A DNA stretch of 64,000 bases from Oscillospiraceae bacterium (GTDB taxonomy: Bacteria; Bacillota; Clostridia; Oscillospirales; Ruminococcaceae), in assembly GCA_030533325.1 (NCBI GenBank), contig JAUNJJ010000007.1, positions 1-64,000 of the forward strand, read 5' to 3'. The notes beneath the pieces are model-generated. The model searched no databases, was not told the origin of the DNA, and was given only the letters and a program-made list of their open reading frames with translations. The position numbers and the translations under genes are program-made. Positions 17,167-25,018 of this stretch are shown here, one piece after another. Every line of letters begins with the position of its first letter. Positions within the stretch are counted from its first letter, which is position 1.

Positions 17167-18444
17167 TTACCACATCTCGCATACAATAAGTGTTCTGTCG
17201 TCAAATGATCCGCGTTCAGTATAACTGTCAAGCCAGCGTTTCAGTTTTTCACTGTCTTTCTCCGGAAGATCATCTTCATAGTTTCCAAGAGCAGCTTTCT
17301 TTATCAGATTTACGTTTTTCCAGAGAGATTGAAGAGACAATCCGGTAAGTTCAGAAATCCTTTTTGCATACTGAACAGCAATAATCTTTTCGTTGTTATT
17401 TACCCATGGATGATAAAGCGGTTCAGGAATATTGTCAGGTACAGCTTCTTCCCCGTCTCCGGAAATCCGGACAATTTCATTAAGTTCAAGATCAAGAAAA
17501 AGACGAAGAAGCTCAGGTGAATTCGGAAAATAATCATCCGCAACACCGTCAGTCATAATCATAACCGCTGATGACTTTCCTCTCATTATCTTGGTTTTAC
17601 CCATAAGAGTTTCACGTTTTGTCATATTTTCGGAGGTAAGAAATTCTGTCTCTCCTGAATAATTTCCGCTGTCCGGCTGACTGAGAAGTCTAAGTGCCCT
17701 GTCAGCATCGCTGTTTCTGTCAACCGAACAAATTATACCGTCACCTATCTGAATAGCTGCCGCAAAATACTCTTTACCTTCAGCCGTACTGACAGGTATC
17801 ATAATGCAGATAAGAAATGTTCCTGAAAAATCTTTTACTTCCAGATCCCTGTCTACAAGACGAAGATATTCAAACTTTGATTTTCTATCTTCAAATGCTT
17901 CAGAAACAGACTTCGAAGCAGTCTGAACAGAATCCTGAAGCATGGACGCAAAATATCCGCATCCTTCCATAAAGCCTTCATCACTCACCGGAAGAGAAAG
18001 CTTCTCCCTCATCTCATCCGGTGCCTCAGCAAGTTTTTCCTTAAGGAATTCTACCGCTGACTTACATGATTCCCTGGCTCCGATTCTTGAAAACTTTCTT
18101 GAACCGGCTCCGTCAGACACAGCCATTATTCTCCATTCTCCCGATGAATCAAACTCAAACCAGTCATCGCAGTTTGTTCCGTCATGCTTATGTTTCTTAC
18201 CGCGGACAGTTGCTGCAATTATTCTTCCGTTTTCAAAATCCTTTTCTGAAAAACGGTATTCATCAAACGGTTCAGGTTCATCCTCAGGAACAGGTTTATA
18301 CTGCCAGAGAAATGCAGTTCTGTCTGTAATATCAGCACTGCCAAACACCGACATAGGATCCATATATTCTTTAAAATCTTCCTCAGTAACCGATGAAATT
18401 TCGCTTTCTTCTATGTCTATTATCTCTTCTTCACTGCTAATCAC
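17167..18444 (-). CDS. PP2C-type Ser/Thr phosphatase of the Ter triad
   Basis: 425 residues. After about 85 acidic residues the PP2C_2 domain begins. DGTNCDDWFE and VSDGAGSRKFSRIGA supply the first metal-binding Asp residues, and MIMTDGVADDYFP supplies a later one. It removes phosphate from proteins modified by the adjacent kinase. Start is GTG at 18444 with GGTGG 5 nt upstream, 13 nt after the VWA gene stop. The three genes VWA-PP2C-kinase are the TerY-P triad described in comparative genomics of Ter systems. Confidence 0.88.
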   Translation of the reverse strand: MISSEEEIIDIEESEISSVTEEDFKEYMDPMSVFGSADITDRTAFLWQYKPVPEDEPEPFDEYRFSEKDFENGRIIAATVRGKKHKHDGTNCDDWFEFDSSGEWRIMAVSDGAGSRKFSRIGARESCKSAVEFLKEKLAEAPDEMREKLSLPVSDEGFMEGCGYFASMLQDSVQTASKSVSEAFEDRKSKFEYLRLVDRDLEVKDFSGTFLICIMIPVSTAEGKEYFAAAIQIGDGIICSVDRNSDADRALRLLSQPDSGNYSGETEFLTSENMTKRETLMGKTKIMRGKSSAVMIMTDGVADDYFPNSPELLRLFLDLELNEIVRISGDGEEAVPDNIPEPLYHPWVNNNEKIIAVQYAKRISELTGLSLQSLWKNVNLIKKAALGNYEDDLPEKDSEKLKRWLDSYTERGSFDDRTLIVCEMW

Positions 18445-18457
18445 TCTGCCACCCGCC

Positions 18458-19099
18458 TTACGGTACTATAATAAAGCCCTGCGGCGGCGGCGGAAGTTCA
18501 ATCGGCTGTCCCGGAAGTGCATCCACACTGCCTGAAGACATTTTGATTGAACCTGAAACCCACGCAAAGAACTGAGCAAGATCACCGGCTGAAAGACTGT
18601 TCATCATAAGAACGTTATTTGTTATCTTCTTAAGTACTGTTGTGTCAGCCTGAGCACCCGCTGCACATGCTATTATATTTGCAGGCTTGCTGTTCTTAAG
18701 TTCCTCAGCTGCCTGTTCCCACTCATCTGTAGGTGCACCGTCTGTAAGAATAAATACAAGAGGCTTCCAGTCACCTTTCTGATCAGGTCCTGCCTTTCTC
18801 ACTTCATCCTCAATACACTCTGAAAGAAGTCTGAGTGCTGCACCGAGTGATGTTATACCGTTTGCCTGAAGGTCAGGCTCCTTAAAATCGATAAGTTCTG
18901 TAAGCGGACAAACCTGTCTTGCCACACTGTCAAATGTGATAACAGACAAATAAGCTGTTTCAAGTGCCTGGGGATCACTCTTAAGTTCCATGAGGAGTGC
19001 CTTAACGCCCTGTCTTACTGCTTCAATAGGTTCTCCGTTCATTGAACCGGATGTATCAAGTAATAAATATACCGGTAATCTCCTTGTAAAATCTGCCAT
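18458..19099 (-). CDS. TerY-like von Willebrand factor A domain protein
   Basis: 213 residues from the ATG at 19099 (GGAG 7 nt before). An upstream in-frame ATG at 19117 would place the ribosome site inside the gene. The MIDAS motif is complete: DTSGSMNG at residues about 16-23 (DxSxS), a central Thr (GITSLGAA), and FILTDGAPTDEW (Asp). VWA proteins bind a divalent metal and a partner protein; TerY acts as scaffold of the Ter complex. First gene of the operon, transcribed from a consensus promoter at 19229-19257. Confidence 0.9.
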   Translation of the reverse strand: MADFTRRLPVYLLLDTSGSMNGEPIEAVRQGVKALLMELKSDPQALETAYLSVITFDSVARQVCPLTELIDFKEPDLQANGITSLGAALRLLSECIEDEVRKAGPDQKGDWKPLVFILTDGAPTDEWEQAAEELKNSKPANIIACAAGAQADTTVLKKITNNVLMMNSLSAGDLAQFFAWVSGSIKMSSGSVDALPGQPIELPPPPQGFIIVP

Positions 19100-19156
19100 A
19101 TTTTTTCTCCTGTTCATTAATATTGTGTATTATGTTTTATACCAGCCACTTTAAAA

Positions 19157-19183
19157 CATCTGAACTTTATTCAAGTTCAGATG
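19157..19183 (-). promoter_or_regulatory. 11-bp hairpin in the ter operon leader
   Basis: Perfect stem CATCTGAACTT / AAGTTCAGATG with a 5-nt loop, between the promoter and the first gene. On the minus strand it is followed by TTTT only, so it could be a weak attenuator or an RNA- or protein-binding site. Confidence 0.55.
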
Positions 19184-19228
19184 AACCGATAATAAGTAAT
19201 AAAGGGTTAATATATAAACATTGACATT

Positions 19229-19257
19229 ATTATATACTCTTTTTTCAAATTTGTCAA
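19229..19257 (-). promoter_or_regulatory. Consensus promoter of the ter operon
   Basis: Minus strand TTGACA (19257-19252), 17 nt, TATAAT (19234-19229). Predicted start near 19222, giving a leader of about 120 nt that contains the 11-bp hairpin. Confidence 0.85.
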
Positions 19258-19298
19258 TAAAAAAATCGTTTTTTTTGGAATATTTGTTATTGTTTCTG

Positions 19299-19330
19299 TA
19301 AAAAAAATCTCCGGAAAACTCCGGAGATTT
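19299..19330 (-). terminator. Terminator after glmM
   Basis: 10-bp stem AAATCTCCGG / CCGGAGATTT with a 6-nt loop and eight T on the minus strand. Confidence 0.9.
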
Positions 19331-19339
19331 ACAAGTTAA

Positions 19340-20689
19340 TCAGACTGCGTATCCTTTGCTGTTAATTACTTCAATAACATCATTTACATACTTAGCACAG
19401 ATTTCATCTGTTTCTGCTTCAACCATTACTCTGACAAGAGGTTCTGTACCGCTTCCTCTTACGAGAATACGGCCGTTGTCTCCAAGTGCTTCTTCTGCCT
19501 TTTTAACTGCAGCAAGAACGTCAGCATCATTCATAGTTTCATTTTTATCCTTTACGCGGACATTCTTAAGAAGCTGAGGGAATATTGTTACAGGTTCAGC
19601 AAGCTTTGAGAGAGTTGTTTTCATTTCAAGAACAACTTCCATTATCATAAGTGATGTGAGGATACCGTCACCTGTTGATGCATACTTGCCGAAAATAATG
19701 TGTCCGGATTCCTCGCCGCCAAGCTTGAAGCCGTTTGCGGACATATTTTCGTATACAAATCTGTCGCCAACCGCTGTCTTTTCGTAGGAAATACCCTCAG
19801 CATCAAATGCCTTATACAGACCGATATTTGACATAATCGTTGTTACTACTGTATTCTTTTCAAGCTGTCCCTTATCTTTAAGATACTTTCCGCAGATATA
19901 GAGAATAAGATCACCGTTTATAAGTCTGCCTGTTTCATCCACGGCAAAACATCTGTCTGCGTCACCGTCATATGCAAATCCGATATCACATCCGTTATCC
20001 TTTACAAACTGCTGAAGTGCTTCAGGATGTGTTGATCCGCATCCGTCATTGATGTTTGTACCGTCCGGATTATTGTTTATTACATGAGTTTCTGCTCCGA
20101 GTGCATCAAATACACTCCTTGCAATAGCTGACGCACTTCCGTTTGAACAGTCAAGTGCAACTTTTTTGTTTTTGAATGAACGGGTTGCAAGTGAAATAAG
20201 GAATCCTATGTATCTGTTTCTTCCGGCACTGTAATCAACTGTACGTCCGATATCCGCACCTGTTGCAAGCGGAACTGAATCCGGGTCTCCGTCAATATAC
20301 TCTTCTATTTTTTTTATTGTTTCCTCATCAAGTTTTTCGCCCTTTGCATTCATAACCTTTATGCCATTGTCATGATATGGATTATGGCTTGCTGAAATCA
20401 TAATTCCGCAGTCAAATTCATCAGTCTTTGTTACAAAAGCAACACTTGGAGTTGTTGTAACGTGAAGCAGGTATGCATCTGCACCCGAAGCTGTGATTCC
20501 GGCAGCAAGTGCATATTCAAACATATATGAACTTCTTCTTGTATCTTTTCCGATTACTATTCTGCACTTTTCTGTTTTATTCTGAGAATAATACCATCCT
20601 AAAAATCTGCCTACCTTAAATGCATGGTCAACCGTAAGAGTTTTATTTGCTTCCCCTCTGAACCCGTCTGTACCAAAATATTTTGACAT
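19340..20689 (-). CDS. glmM: Phosphoglucosamine mutase
   Basis: 449 residues. Converts glucosamine-6-phosphate to glucosamine-1-phosphate for UDP-GlcNAc and peptidoglycan synthesis. Motifs: FGTDGFRGEAN at the N-terminus, the active-site phosphoserine loop MISASHNPYHDNGIK near residue 100, the Mg2+ loop DGDADRCFAVD near residue 243, GGEESGHII, and the phosphate-binding RGSGTEPLVRVM at the C-terminus. AGGAG 6-7 nt before the ATG. Monocistronic, between its promoter and a strong terminator. Confidence 0.96.
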   Translation of the reverse strand: MSKYFGTDGFRGEANKTLTVDHAFKVGRFLGWYYSQNKTEKCRIVIGKDTRRSSYMFEYALAAGITASGADAYLLHVTTTPSVAFVTKTDEFDCGIMISASHNPYHDNGIKVMNAKGEKLDEETIKKIEEYIDGDPDSVPLATGADIGRTVDYSAGRNRYIGFLISLATRSFKNKKVALDCSNGSASAIARSVFDALGAETHVINNNPDGTNINDGCGSTHPEALQQFVKDNGCDIGFAYDGDADRCFAVDETGRLINGDLILYICGKYLKDKGQLEKNTVVTTIMSNIGLYKAFDAEGISYEKTAVGDRFVYENMSANGFKLGGEESGHIIFGKYASTGDGILTSLMIMEVVLEMKTTLSKLAEPVTIFPQLLKNVRVKDKNETMNDADVLAAVKKAEEALGDNGRILVRGSGTEPLVRVMVEAETDEICAKYVNDVIEVINSKGYAV

Positions 20690-21003
20690 GTTTCTTCTCC
20701 TTTGAAACTAAATAATGTATAAAATACAGTTATCTCTGTATTTTTATCTGAGTTATATTAATGATTATACAACTTATTATATAAAAAATCAAGCATATTT
20801 ATGTTTTTTGTATGTTAAAAAATTGCCGGTTCGGCAAATACAAATAATGCAAGTATTTATTTTCTCCACCAAATATTCATATTGTAGGTTGAATATGGTC
20901 GATCTTCTGTGTTATCATATATAAAGGATTTTGTGTAATGTTAATATTTTTTCAGTTATTATTACTATTTCATGTGTAAATATAATGAAAAGAGGTATTT
21001 TTG
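20690..21003. other. Divergent intergenic region between glmM and the dockerin esterase
   Basis: 314 nt. It contains the glmM promoter (20764-20792), a small GC hairpin TTGCCG-GTT-CGGCAA (20823-20837) and an inverted repeat ATATTCA-N10-TGAATAT (20873-20896) that could be an operator for the esterase gene. A weak TTGAAT-N18-TATCAT at 20889-20918 overlaps that repeat. No coding potential was seen. Confidence 0.5.
20764..20792 (-). promoter_or_regulatory. Promoter of glmM
   Basis: Minus strand TTGATT (20792-20787), 17 nt, TATAAT (20769-20764). About 68 nt of leader before the gene, including AAATACAG/CTGTATTT (20722-20743), which can pair. Confidence 0.65.
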
Positions 21004-22881
21004 ATGTCTTTAAAACTTAAAAAAATTTGTTCATTGATTACTTCCATTGTACTTGCTGCCGGTTTCGGAACATCATTTGTATCTGCTGAAGAATCTTTTT
21101 TCTTCATAGATCACTTTGAAGACGGAAACCACAGCTGGACAGGACGCGGAGCTGCGAAGCTTCAGTTAAGTGAAAGTAATCCCTATGACGGTGTAAACTC
21201 ACTTCTCGTATCAGGTCGTACAGCTGCGTGGAACGGTGCTCAGAAAGAACTCGATATGACTCTGTTCCAGCCCGGAGGTACATACAGTTTCAGCTGTAAT
21301 GCCATGCAGGATGCCGGTGGTTCATCGGAAACATTCTATATGAAACTTCAGTACACTGATGCTGCCGGTGAAACCAGATACGATCCGATTGCTGAAGCAA
21401 CGACAATGAAAGGCGAATGGGTACAGCTTGTCAATACTGAATACACCATTCCGGCAGATGCTTCAAACGCATACCTTTATGTGGAAACCGCCGAAGGAAC
21501 ATTTGATTTTATGATTGACAATGCTGTCGGTGCAGGCCAATCAACACAGATTGACGGTCCCGGCGAAAAAAAGCTAATTTACGGTGATATCAATTACGAC
21601 GGAATGATTAACATCCCTGATTTATGCCTTATCAAAAGTGCACTTACTGAAGGGCTGACTGATTCAGCAGCCAAAGCAGCCGCTGACTGTAACAGAGACG
21701 GAAAAATTGACTCCGAAGATGCTATGCTTATCTTCCAGTATATGCAGGGAAAGATAGAAGAATTTCCTAAACCGGATAACGTATGGGATACATATCAGGA
21801 AACCGCTTCACCTGAGATGCAGAAATTCTATTCTGATTCAATCTACAGTATGGGCAACACAGCCAGACTCAGACAGAAAGTTGAGCAGGCCGAATCAGGT
21901 CAGAAAACTACTGTTGCCTATATAGGCGGTTCCATTACTGAAGGAAACGGACTTGATACCTGCTACGCAAAACGCTCATACAACTATTTTGCACAGACAT
22001 TCGGTACAGGAAACAATGTTTCATATGTTAATGCAGGTCTCTCCGGTACATCATCAGTTGTAGGTCTTATGCGTGCACAGAATGATATCCTAAGCAAAGA
22101 GGCTGATGTTATCTTTATCGAATTCTCAGTAAATGATCATCCGGAAGAAATATACAAAAAGAGCTTTGAGTCTCTTATAAAACAGTGTCTCTCACAGCCA
22201 AATGATCCTGCTGTCATTGTCCTCATCACAAGAGCAAAAGGCGGATATTCTATGCAGGAGCAGATGGTTAAGTCAGCCAGGAACTTTGATGTTCCGATTA
22301 TTAGTATGGACACAGCACTTACAAAAGCATTTGAAAGCGGAACACTCAATAAAGAAGACTATTATTCTGATGAATATCATCCTCACGCTGCAGGTAATGC
22401 TCTTATCTCCGACTGTATTTCATATTACTACAGACAGGCTCTTAAGACAGAGAACATGAGTACTGAATACACAATTCCTGAAACATCAGCATACGGATCT
22501 GAATATGCAACGGGTACTATTATTCCGATAAATGAACTTACAAACTTCAATGCAGGTTCATTCAAAACTTCAAGTCATCCAAGATTCCCTTATGCTTTCG
22601 AATTCCAGAAAGGCAGTGCAAACCAGCCTATGACATTTACTACAACCGGTAAAGGCATCTTCATCGTTTACAAGTCAAACCAGAACTCATCACTGGGTAT
22701 ACTTGATGTCACTGTAAACGGTCAGAAATCATCTATTAACGGAAACAGACAGTACGCATGGGGCGGTCCTGAATCTGACTGTGCCTACTTCCAGAATACA
22801 AGCGGTGAACTTAACGTTTCACTTAAGATGCAGAATGCCGGAACAGACTTCAGTATCTGGGGCATCGGTGTCGTAAAGTAA
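21004..22881 (+). CDS. Secreted CBM22-like / dockerin / SGNH-type carbohydrate esterase
   Basis: 625 residues from the ATG at 21004 (AGAGG about 9 nt upstream). Signal peptide at residues 1-28 (cut after VSA). Residues ~33-175 form a CBM22-like beta-sandwich (FEDGNHSWTGRGAAKLQ, VSGRTAAWNG). A dockerin at ~190-255 has two Ca2+ loops, GDINYDGMINIPD and DCNRDGKIDSEDA. An SGNH hydrolase at ~300-480 has IGGSITEGNG (nucleophile Ser310), EFSVNDH and the C-terminal DEYHPHAAG (Asp/His). A final ~120-residue domain is probably a beta jelly-roll. It likely deacetylates xylan or a similar hemicellulose while bound to a cohesin scaffold. The dockerin is internal, as in some R. flavefaciens enzymes. The exact CE family cannot be set by eye. 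Confidence 0.88.
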   Translation: MSLKLKKICSLITSIVLAAGFGTSFVSAEESFFFIDHFEDGNHSWTGRGAAKLQLSESNPYDGVNSLLVSGRTAAWNGAQKELDMTLFQPGGTYSFSCNAMQDAGGSSETFYMKLQYTDAAGETRYDPIAEATTMKGEWVQLVNTEYTIPADASNAYLYVETAEGTFDFMIDNAVGAGQSTQIDGPGEKKLIYGDINYDGMINIPDLCLIKSALTEGLTDSAAKAAADCNRDGKIDSEDAMLIFQYMQGKIEEFPKPDNVWDTYQETASPEMQKFYSDSIYSMGNTARLRQKVEQAESGQKTTVAYIGGSITEGNGLDTCYAKRSYNYFAQTFGTGNNVSYVNAGLSGTSSVVGLMRAQNDILSKEADVIFIEFSVNDHPEEIYKKSFESLIKQCLSQPNDPAVIVLITRAKGGYSMQEQMVKSARNFDVPIISMDTALTKAFESGTLNKEDYYSDEYHPHAAGNALISDCISYYYRQALKTENMSTEYTIPETSAYGSEYATGTIIPINELTNFNAGSFKTSSHPRFPYAFEFQKGSANQPMTFTTTGKGIFIVYKSNQNSSLGILDVTVNGQKSSINGNRQYAWGGPESDCAYFQNTSGELNVSLKMQNAGTDFSIWGIGVVK

Positions 22882-22942
22882 GCTATCTTCATAATACAAT
22901 ATATATCAATTCACCCTCGTTTGTATCTACGGATGCAGACAG

Positions 22943-22985
22943 GAAAACCCTCACATCACATAATTCATATGATGTGAGGGTTTTC
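22943..22985. terminator. Bidirectional terminator between the esterase and the DUF4250 gene
   Basis: 16-bp perfect stem GAAAACCCTCACATCA / TGATGTGAGGGTTTTC with an 11-nt loop and T-rich/A-rich edges. It lies just beyond the DUF4250 stop at 22988. Confidence 0.85.
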
Positions 22986-22987
22986 TG

Positions 22988-23161
22988 TTATCTGAACTGA
23001 TTTTTCTCTGAATCATAATCAAAACCGACAGAAGCTAGTTTTTTCACTAATTCTTCTTTCCGGACATCCAGATCTTCACACAATTCATCAAGTGAACCAT
23101 AGAAGTCACGGAGCTTTGTATTTATTACACTCAGAAGTATAATCGGATCTTCCGGCAGCAT
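22988..23161 (-). CDS. DUF4250 family small protein
   Basis: 57 residues from the ATG at 23161, preceded by GGAGGTGAAAA; a longer frame upstream lacks a ribosome site. The pattern MLPEDPIILLSVINTKLRD, a central LDELCEDLDV and the C-terminal GFDYDSEKNQFR match the DUF4250 family of clostridial proteins, whose function is unknown. It looks like a small helix-turn-helix-like helical protein. Preceded by a dockerin remnant and its terminator. Confidence 0.8.
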   Translation of the reverse strand: MLPEDPIILLSVINTKLRDFYGSLDELCEDLDVRKEELVKKLASVGFDYDSEKNQFR

Positions 23162-23187
23162 TTTTTCACCTCCTGAATTTAATGTCA

Positions 23188-23219
23188 GAGCGGAGCTTCC
23201 GTATGAAGAAGCTCCGCTC
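23188..23219. terminator. 12-bp hairpin after the dockerin remnant
   Basis: GAGCGGAGCTTC / GAAGCTCCGCTC with an 8-nt loop. It lies 10 nt after the stop of the dockerin remnant, as an old terminator would, but neither side has a strong T-run. Confidence 0.5.
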
Positions 23220-23228
23220 CGTATAAGC

Positions 23229-23399
23229 CTAATCAACAAGAGCTGATATCTTTCCAAGGAAATAATAAATCATATTTCTGATATCGGCCTTATCATTGGC
23301 ATAATCTGAATTAAAGTCTCCGTTAGCGGAATAATTTCCTTCCAGAGCAGCATTTTTCAGCATAATAACATCAACTATGTTAATAATTTCATTTAATAA
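23229..23399 (-). pseudogene. Orphan dockerin fragment (5'-truncated)
   Basis: Minus-strand frame ending at TAG 23231-23229 reads NEIINIVDVIMLKNAAL, then a second loop GDFNSDYANDKADI, then RNMIYYFLGKIS. These are the second half of a first Ca2+ loop with its helix, and a complete second repeat, of a type I dockerin. The first GDxNxDG half, any start codon and any catalytic module are missing; an in-frame TAA at 23402-23400 ends the preceding small gene. It is best read as the 3' relic of a deleted cellulosomal gene. Confidence 0.7.
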
Positions 23400-23600
23400 T
23401 TATTCTTTCTTTTCCTTTTCTGTTTTCTCGATCCTCTTATACAGAAAGACATCCGTACTTGTATTTAGTTTAAAACTGCCGTTTTTTATGTAGCATGATG
23501 CGGCACGCTGTTTTACAACACTTTTCAGGCTGCTCTTCTGGATAAAAACTATGATAAATGCAATAGCAATTCCAAGACCAATCGAAATAAGAATATCCAT
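23400..23600 (-). CDS. Small membrane protein resembling the C-terminal tail of TPM-domain proteins
   Basis: 66 residues: one membrane helix (DILISIGLGIAIAFIIVFI) followed by a basic stretch SSLKSVVKQRAASCYIKNGS and LNTSTDVFLYKRIEKTEK. This arrangement matches, from memory, the end of clostridial TPM-domain membrane proteins that neighbour zinc-ribbon genes. The extracytoplasmic TPM domain itself is absent. GGGAGGAA just before the ATG indicates it is translated as it stands. 15 nt after the zinc-ribbon gene. Function unknown; possibly a truncated partner of that protein. Confidence 0.5.
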   Translation of the reverse strand: MDILISIGLGIAIAFIIVFIQKSSLKSVVKQRAASCYIKNGSFKLNTSTDVFLYKRIEKTEKEKKE

Positions 23601-23615
23601 ATTGTTCCTCCCGTA

Positions 23616-24698
23616 TTACTTTAATAAAAATACTTTTATGATATAGACGATTACAGAGCAGATTACCGACCATATACCAAATGCTCTCCAGAAAGCACCC
23701 TTATCAAGCGGAAGGTTGCCGACAAATTTTCCTGTCTGTCCGTTCATGGCAAATGTGTATTTCTGATTGTTCCAGGTAGTATTCAGAATCCATACGGGAT
23801 AGAGAACATATTTTGCGGTTCCGTTGTGCAGTGAAATTGATGTGTGTTCAGCTGTAACTGAATTATATCCTGTCACCGATTCCCTGAATTTGTCTTTTAC
23901 GCTTTCTTCTATTCGTTCATTTGCACGTTTTATGCTCTCCTCTGCACTGACATCATATCTGTCAGCAAGATATCCGGAAAGATAAGCTTTCTCAAATGGA
24001 ACAGCATCCTTATAGTCAAAAGGTTCGACAGATTCCATAAGGTCATCTTCCATCTTTGACGATCCGTCAACCGGCACATGTTCAAAAGCAATTTTTCCGG
24101 CACGCCTTACAGAATAGTAGCTCTTCTCAACATATCTGTACCGGTTATCTTCCCATCTGCGTTCCTTAACTGCCTTGTACCTTACATCAGCATCCGAATC
24201 AGCATCAAAAAGCCAGAAAGGTACATATACCCCTTTGATTTCATCAATGTGATTCTGGTCTTTGAACATCTTCGGAAGAAATTTCTTTCCTTTAAGGTGT
24301 TCACTGAGCTTTTCGACAGCCGTTTTTTTGTCAAGTTTAAACGGAATAACCATATCAGGTCTCAGATCTCCGTCAAAACTTCCCTTCATTACAACAGGAT
24401 TTCCGCAGTACGGGCAGCTTGAAGCACCGGTTGTTTCGTCGGCAATTATTTCACCGCCGCATGACTGACATGAAAAGACTTTCATACCCGCTGTCTCTCC
24501 GTCAGACCATTCTGTCCCGGCATTTGTGTTCCAGTTCATGCTGCTTTCCTGTTCACTGTCCTGAGCTGCTTCATATTCCTTCATAGCCTCAATGGTAAAT
24601 TCGGAATCACAGTAAGGGCATTTCATCTGCTGCGTCCCGCTGTCAAATTCGACCTTACCGCCGCAACACGGACATTTGTACTCAAGTAATGCACTCAT
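23616..24698 (-). CDS. Zinc-ribbon membrane protein (TFIIB-type ribbons, C-terminal helix)
   Basis: 360 residues. Two zinc ribbons at the N-terminus: CPCCGG...CPYC (residues ~9-29) and CQSCGG...CPYCG (~76-97). A central domain follows with IPFKLDKKTAVEKLSEHLKGK and VYVPFWLFDAD, a conserved pattern in such clostridial proteins. One membrane helix lies at the C-terminus (~335-357). The role is unknown; homologues usually accompany TPM-domain membrane proteins, which fits the short gene downstream. ATG at 24698 with AAGGAG 7 nt before it. Confidence 0.75.
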   Translation of the reverse strand: MSALLEYKCPCCGGKVEFDSGTQQMKCPYCDSEFTIEAMKEYEAAQDSEQESSMNWNTNAGTEWSDGETAGMKVFSCQSCGGEIIADETTGASSCPYCGNPVVMKGSFDGDLRPDMVIPFKLDKKTAVEKLSEHLKGKKFLPKMFKDQNHIDEIKGVYVPFWLFDADSDADVRYKAVKERRWEDNRYRYVEKSYYSVRRAGKIAFEHVPVDGSSKMEDDLMESVEPFDYKDAVPFEKAYLSGYLADRYDVSAEESIKRANERIEESVKDKFRESVTGYNSVTAEHTSISLHNGTAKYVLYPVWILNTTWNNQKYTFAMNGQTGKFVGNLPLDKGAFWRAFGIWSVICSVIVYIIKVFLLK

Positions 24699-24718
24699 AA
24701 TAAAAACTCCTTAAAAAA

Positions 24719-25018
24719 TTATATAAATAAACCAGTCAGGTATGCCGCAAGTGCTGCTGCAAGTGCAACAACTATAAGAGGTGCACCAAAATATGCAAAC
24801 AGTACTGCAGCTGCTGTTCCCACTGCTGCTGAAAGGATATTTCCTGTGCTGTAAAAAATTGCAGGTATTGTCATTGCGCTAAGTACAGCATAAGGAATAT
24901 AGTAAAGAAAACTTCTGAAAAAACGGGATTTGATTTTTTTGCTGAAAAATGCAAAAGGAATCATTCTTATAAGGTATGTAACCATCGCCATAACAAATAT
25001 ATAAAGAAAAAGTTTCAT
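24719..25018 (-). CDS. azlD: AzlD-type branched-chain amino acid export subunit
   Basis: 99 residues, four hydrophobic segments; RMIPFAFFSKKI and YIPYAVLSAMTIPAIFY are characteristic of AzlD. It is the small partner of AzlC in the LIV-E exporter. The start codon overlaps the azlC stop (TGATG), giving coupled translation and equal dosage. Confidence 0.9.
   Translation of the reverse strand: MKLFLYIFVMAMVTYLIRMIPFAFFSKKIKSRFFRSFLYYIPYAVLSAMTIPAIFYSTGNILSAAVGTAAAVLFAYFGAPLIVVALAAALAAYLTGLFI

Noticed and set aside
20981..20986. TATAAT close to the esterase gene as its promoter
   Set aside because: It lies only about 6 nt before the ribosome site region, and the -35 position (ATTATT) is poor.
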